From contig OX419345.1 of the NCBI GenBank assembly GCA_948470475.1, positions 18,560,239 through 18,624,238 of the forward strand: 64,000 nucleotides of DNA, in the 5' to 3' direction. Source of the DNA: Galaxea fascicularis (taxonomy: Eukaryota > Cnidaria > Anthozoa > Scleractinia > Euphylliidae). How positions within the stretch are numbered: the first letter of the stretch is position 1; the number at the start of each line of letters is the position of its first letter. Below are positions 56,501 through 62,500 of the stretch, in pieces. Under the pieces are notes generated by a model. That model was not told the DNA's origin. It saw only the letters and a list, made by a program, of their open reading frames with translations, and ran no database searches. Both the position numbers and the translations under genes were made by a program.

Positions 56501-59500
56501 AAGTGTGAATCTTAATTGTACGTAGTTTAACATATCAAACACCACTCCCGAAACGTAATACGCGCTAACCTTTTCCACTAGGTCCTGGAGGTCCACCTAT
56601 GAAAAAAGAGAGAGCAGTTTACAAAAGATAAGCCCCCGTGGAGTGATATGTTTCATTTGAATTGTCAAAAATTGTTCTAGTATAATTTCAGAGCTGAATG
56701 ACAGAGAAATTGATGATCAACACATTTTATTTCCGGAGTAATTTCGTTTTGCTCTGCTCTACCAACCAGATTAATAGAAACTCTTTGTTCAGCTCCCTCT
56801 AATTTGGAGTTTAACAAGTTTTTGAAAGAGACACAACGAAAAGAAAACACAGAAAAGGCAGAGAAACAGCTGCGGGCGTGTACATTTATCAAGGTTGGTT
56901 TAAGAATAAAGAGCAAAGACAATCATTAGATGAAAAAGGAAACAAGGAGGGTTAAGCAGCAAGGATCAGCAAGGTGAGGAGATTGAGAAACGATGTGCGA
57001 AAGGGACGTAAACATTGGGCAGAATGACCGGACACGTATGCGCAAATATACGTTTCAACGACAGAAAAGGCCGTGATCGTAAAACACTTTGTAAACAGAA
57101 AAATAAATAACAGGGTAAACAAAAGAAGCCGTAAATGTATAAGCAGACAACCTAAACAATACCACAAACAACAACAACAATGGTGATGCTGATACTGATG
57201 GTAATGATAGGAACACTATTGAAATATGACGGACATTTGGCAAGAAGCTCATACGATAAATAGGAAACTGAAACAAGTATGTAAAATCAAGCACATTAGC
57301 AAGATAAACAGGAAACTCAATATAATCATACAACATATACGCGACAAAGAAAACAAAAGTAAGGAGACTCACGTCTAAAGCATCTCTTTTTCCTGCGTGC
57401 AATCTGATTAGGGCTCAGAGCAACATCAAATACCATGACGCATGAGATTCGCCCTCGGAAATAGCGCCGGTCTCCTCTCCTCGCCCCCATCCTCACGGGA
57501 TAGTTTGTCGCGAGCCGCATTCTTCCTAGTCTCCTTTGCGCTATCAATTTGCTATCAAGGTAGAGGTTTGCGTATCCTGTGACATAATCATACGTAGCAG
57601 CGACGTACTGCCATTTGCGGGGTGTTATCCTACCACTAGAGAGCGCCGCTGTGAAGGTCCGTCCTTGTCGACGTGTGTAACGTACAAACAGTGTGTTCGG
57701 GGACACTGTCCAAAGATGTACGCCCCATCCGTTTGGCATGTAGTTGAAGATGGGTCCTGCCCTTCCCTCGTGATAAATCCATGCCAGGATTGTGATTGAT
57801 TTTCTAGTATCAAGTTTCCCTCGGTTTGGGAACTCTATATAGCTGTCCGGACGGCCGTAAAACTGGTAGGAGCCGCCGGGCAACTTATCAGGACCCGGGG
57901 CGGAGCGAACGTATCCCAGTTTCCCCGAAGGATTTCCGAACATACTCATATCACGGCTTCTTGATCGATAGTTCAGAGGATAAAATGCAGAAGCTCTAAT
58001 CGGTCCTAGAAACAATAAAGGTTGCGCGTTAGGTATTTGTAGCTTCAATAGTGTGATCCAGAATCTATGTCCGCATAATACAGCAAAAGAATGTAATCAA
58101 GCAAGATTGAGTTCGACTAAATAAAATGTACAAACTCTGGGTATGGCTGCACAAAATTCAGAAAAGCTAATGCAATGTCCTCGTCGTCTAAGTGTCTATC
58201 ATTCCCCAAGATTGTAATCCAATATTATTACCCAAGTTTGACCAACATTCTTCTCCTGGATTTTATATAAAAAAGCAAGACGCCAGACAATGTTTACTTA
58301 TTGGTCCAGACCTTAGTGTAAATGCAACTTGGAAAGGTAAACAATATTTACAGTAGATATTTACTAATCGCAATAAAAATACACAGTTCTGATTGGTCGA
58401 GAGCAGTACAATTCATCTTAATTTGTACTCCGTAGGCGGGGGAGCTTGTTAAGTCTCCAATGCAGCGGGGCGCGAGCACAGATAAATCTTGTACGTGAAC
58501 TTGGACAGCCTATAATAGCAAATTTGAAGGTTTTGACGAGTGAAATGGGACGAAAACACGCATTAACTAAAGTTGATATTCTGTGATATGATTTTAGTGG
58601 GACACAGGTGAATATGTGATAAATAAAAACTTGAATGACCCAACATACAATCCAAGGATCTTATCGTACAATTTCCGATTAATAAGTACACCTGATTTTG
58701 AAAGTTCTCAAACTGCCTTCGCCTAAAGACTGGCGCAACTTCGAAAACTTTAAATCACTCGAACCTGTTAATCACGAATTGAACACAATTGACATTCACT
58801 TTGATTTCCTCAGTTTTCTAATCGATTAAGTTTAGGTTACATTAACAATTACAAGACAGCTCTAAATAGTCCAGAAGATATAACAGTAACACTTTTCGAT
58901 CACTAATTTCAATTGTTAAAAAGAAATATGCAATCCCAGTGTTTTCTGTTGGTGGATCCTTTCGCGGTAGACGATAACAGCCAAATCATACCTGTTCGCG
59001 GTCTCGTGGTGCGAGAAGGAGTAGGTGTGTGTATCCGCCTTGTCGGTGTCGTGATGTGACCATGAGGCACTGAAAAATTATTGAAGCATTGAATGAGACT
59101 GAATCGCTGCATCATGAAAGTAAATACAGTGGAGCCTTCTTACAGGGGACGCCCTCGGGACCAGGACAAGTGCCCCATGTTCAATAGAAGTAGGTGATAT
59201 AAAGATTGTATGTCGAACGTTATTTTCGGGATCAAAGTTTGTGTCCCCTGTGTAGGTGTTTCAAAGTAGAGGTTTCACTGTACTGAGGAGGACCTTCTAT
59301 AGAAGGGCCGTTTATTAATCTTTCCCTGCCTTACTTACTTCAATTTCGGTAAGAACATATTGCACTGGTTGTCAATGCTGTATCAGCACATAAAAAGAGC
59401 AGTCTTCAACTAGAACTACTTATCGGGGGACACTAAATGAAAGTGAAAACCGTAACTGGAAAAAAACAGACTCACATTTCTTGAAGCATGTCGACCTAGC

Positions 59501-62500
59501 AGCCGAAATTTGTTTCCGGCTCAGAGCGCGACTGTAAATTTGGAGACAGAAGATTCGTCCTTTAAAATAGCGCCTGTCTCCACGACGAGCTCCAATTCTA
59601 ATTGGATAGTTCGTAGCCAATCGAAAGCGACCAATACTCTGAACGACCAACAGCTTAGAGTTTACCCACAGCTTTGCAACGCCAGTTTTGTAATCGTACG
59701 TGGCGCCAATGTAATTCCACGCTCTGTAACGTATTTTCCTACTTGTGACGACAACCACCTTGGTGAAGACGCCGTCTCTACGAACGAACCTGGCAAACAG
59801 CGTACGTGGTCCTATCAACCAAAGATGTACTCCCCAACCTGGACCGGGTTTGTAGTTAACAATGGGACCTTTGATACCCTCGTGATATACCCACGTGAGA
59901 ATGGTAATGGAGGCTACCGTATCTAGCTTTCCATTATTTGGGATTTCTATGTAGCTGTTGGCCTTGCCAAAGAATCGAGTGGCACCATCTTTTCGACCGT
60001 CTGGGCCTGGGCCAAATCGCACGCCCACACGCCTTCCAGTGGGGCATCGCCGAGTGCTGATGTCGCGCCCACCGTTAGTTCTGTCCAGCGGATAGATAGC
60101 AACAAGAAGTGGAAGAACTGAAAGAGAGCAGGAAGGATTATTTCTTCTACAGTCTTTTGTTGGGGACTAAGTGCACAATATATTGAGAGATAAAATCCGG
60201 CTTCATGATGGTGAATCAACAGCGCATGTTAGAGGCATGAAACCTATCATGGAAAATCAGTTCAGTCCTGTTTTATTTCTTTACAGTCTTTTGTTTGGAA
60301 CCAATTGCACAATATGCTGCGATATTGAGAGCTACAATCCGGCTTCATCACGGTGAATTAACACCGCACATTAGATCTATGAAGCCCATAAACATGGAAA
60401 AGCAGTTCAGGCTTTTTTTTTTTTATTTCTTTACAGTCTTTTGTTTGGAACTAGGCGCACAATATAAGACGATGTTGAGAGCTACGATCCGGCCACGTCA
60501 CGGTGAGTTAACAGCACCCATTAGAGGAATGAAACCTATCTAACCTGGAAAATCAGTTCAGTCTTTTCGTCCATTTTCTCCTTGTTTGCATTTCAATGCC
60601 GCTCCAAGTGGAGCCAAGTCACCCCACGACAGACTTTGTTTTTTGCGCGAATGCAATGAAAGTACTAACTAACAATCAAAAACCAGCAAGGAAAAAAAAA
60701 AAGAAAACAAATGCAAGTTTGGGAAGAACGAAAAATACCTTACCTGGTGGTGGAGGTGTATGTGCCGGATGCACTAAGGAAGAAATATGTATTGAGATGT
60801 CAGTGACAGTTTACGCACAAACGAGAAATATTTGTCTGAGGATTTTTGGGAAAGAAACAGTGGAACTTTTAAGCTTGTAGATGGTGCAGAAACGATTGGA
60901 CAGTTCATCGAGTATGGTTAAAGGATAAACCATGAGTCCAAATCGCACCCCCGACCCACTGTACACCGTTCAGATGATTTACCAATGATTTACTGTAGGT
61001 AGGGGGTACTGGGTCGGAGGCGGCTAGGTTTAAATCGTTACAGGCTTTGCATACTATGGCATGAAGCCAATGATCTTCGGTAAGCCTCAAGTATACTGTT
61101 TTACAGAGCTGTTGGAAGCTTGGGGTACCATGTACTAGACTCATTTCCACATGCATTCTGGATAATGTGAGGATAGATTGGACTATATTTGCACTGTTGG
61201 TACTAGCAACAGCTAATCACTAACCTCTGAAGCATTTCTTTTTGATAGCTCTGAGTTGTCTTCCATTCAGTGCTCGATCGTAAATCTGAAGACAGGCTAT
61301 TCGCCCACGGAAAATTTTCTTATCCCTGGGTTTCTTTCCTGCGATCGCCGGGTAATTAGTTGCCAGTTGGATCTTTCCAATGTTCCTCTGAGATACAGGA
61401 ATAGCATCATTCCACAGTGTGGCAAGACCTGTGACGTAATCGTACGTGGCGGCAATGTAGTTCCAGGCTCTTTGTTTGATTTTACGGCTAGTCACTTCAC
61501 TTATGGTCTGCAGAGACCTGGGTACAAACTTTACGAGAAGAGTTTGCGGGTTCTTCATCCATAAATGCACGCCCCAGCCTTTCGGGAAATAATGGAATAT
61601 TGGCCCACTACCGTCCGGATATACCCAAAGAACAATGGTGAGGGAATTCTTAGTGTCTAGGCAACCTCTGTTCGGGAAGTAGATGTAGCTGTTTGCAATA
61701 CCCTGAAGGTAGAAAGAACCCAGAGGTAGGCCATCAGGACCTGGTGCTGGCTTAACGTTGACCAGTCTAGCTGCAGTGTTGTGGTTAATGCTGACGTCTC
61801 GACCTTGTGTTGATCCAGAGAGTGGGAATATAGCTGTAGCAGCTGATGATCCAGTTACTGAAGAAAAAATATAATTCATTGTAGTAAATGGCTTCGTGGT
61901 TCAGTAGATTTAATTCAGTACCTCTTCAGGAAAAAGAAGGAATAAAAAACGCGCTACCGATCTTTAGTTGGATTTCATGGCTCCGTTTCGGTGACTTCAA
62001 CAGGAAAGGAAAAAAAACTCAATTAATGTAAATAAGTATTCTGGAGCAATAAGTAAAAATCGCGTAATTAGCTAATTCATTTTGCCAACAAACGTTCATA
62101 TATCCTGGGACGCACAAAGTGTTCAAAATAACGACAGTGGTTAGAATAATTTTTAACCAAACTTCTTGCCTTCACTGCAAATAAGAACGCAAATAAATAA
62201 ACACAATACCTGAGCAGGCTTTTAGTCTTATGGTATCAAGCACTGCGGACAATGTTCTTAAAGATGTCGTGAACACATGCATTCCATTGGTAGCGATCTT
62301 GATCAGTTCTGTCCTCTTAACTCCTCTTCCGATACCAACGACGAAAAGTTCAACTCCAATTCGCCTCAAAACGCGCGCTGCTCTTTCTACACGGTCGCGA
62401 GACCGCGCGCTCACAAACATCAGAAGGACACGCTTGCGTCCACATTGGCGTCTCCCCCTAAACAGATATCTACGAGCGTGATAAAGAGCTCTCCCAATCC

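Noticed and set aside
60150..60560. A CRISPR-like array
   Set aside because: There are only three long diverged tandem copies without spacers, in an animal intron.
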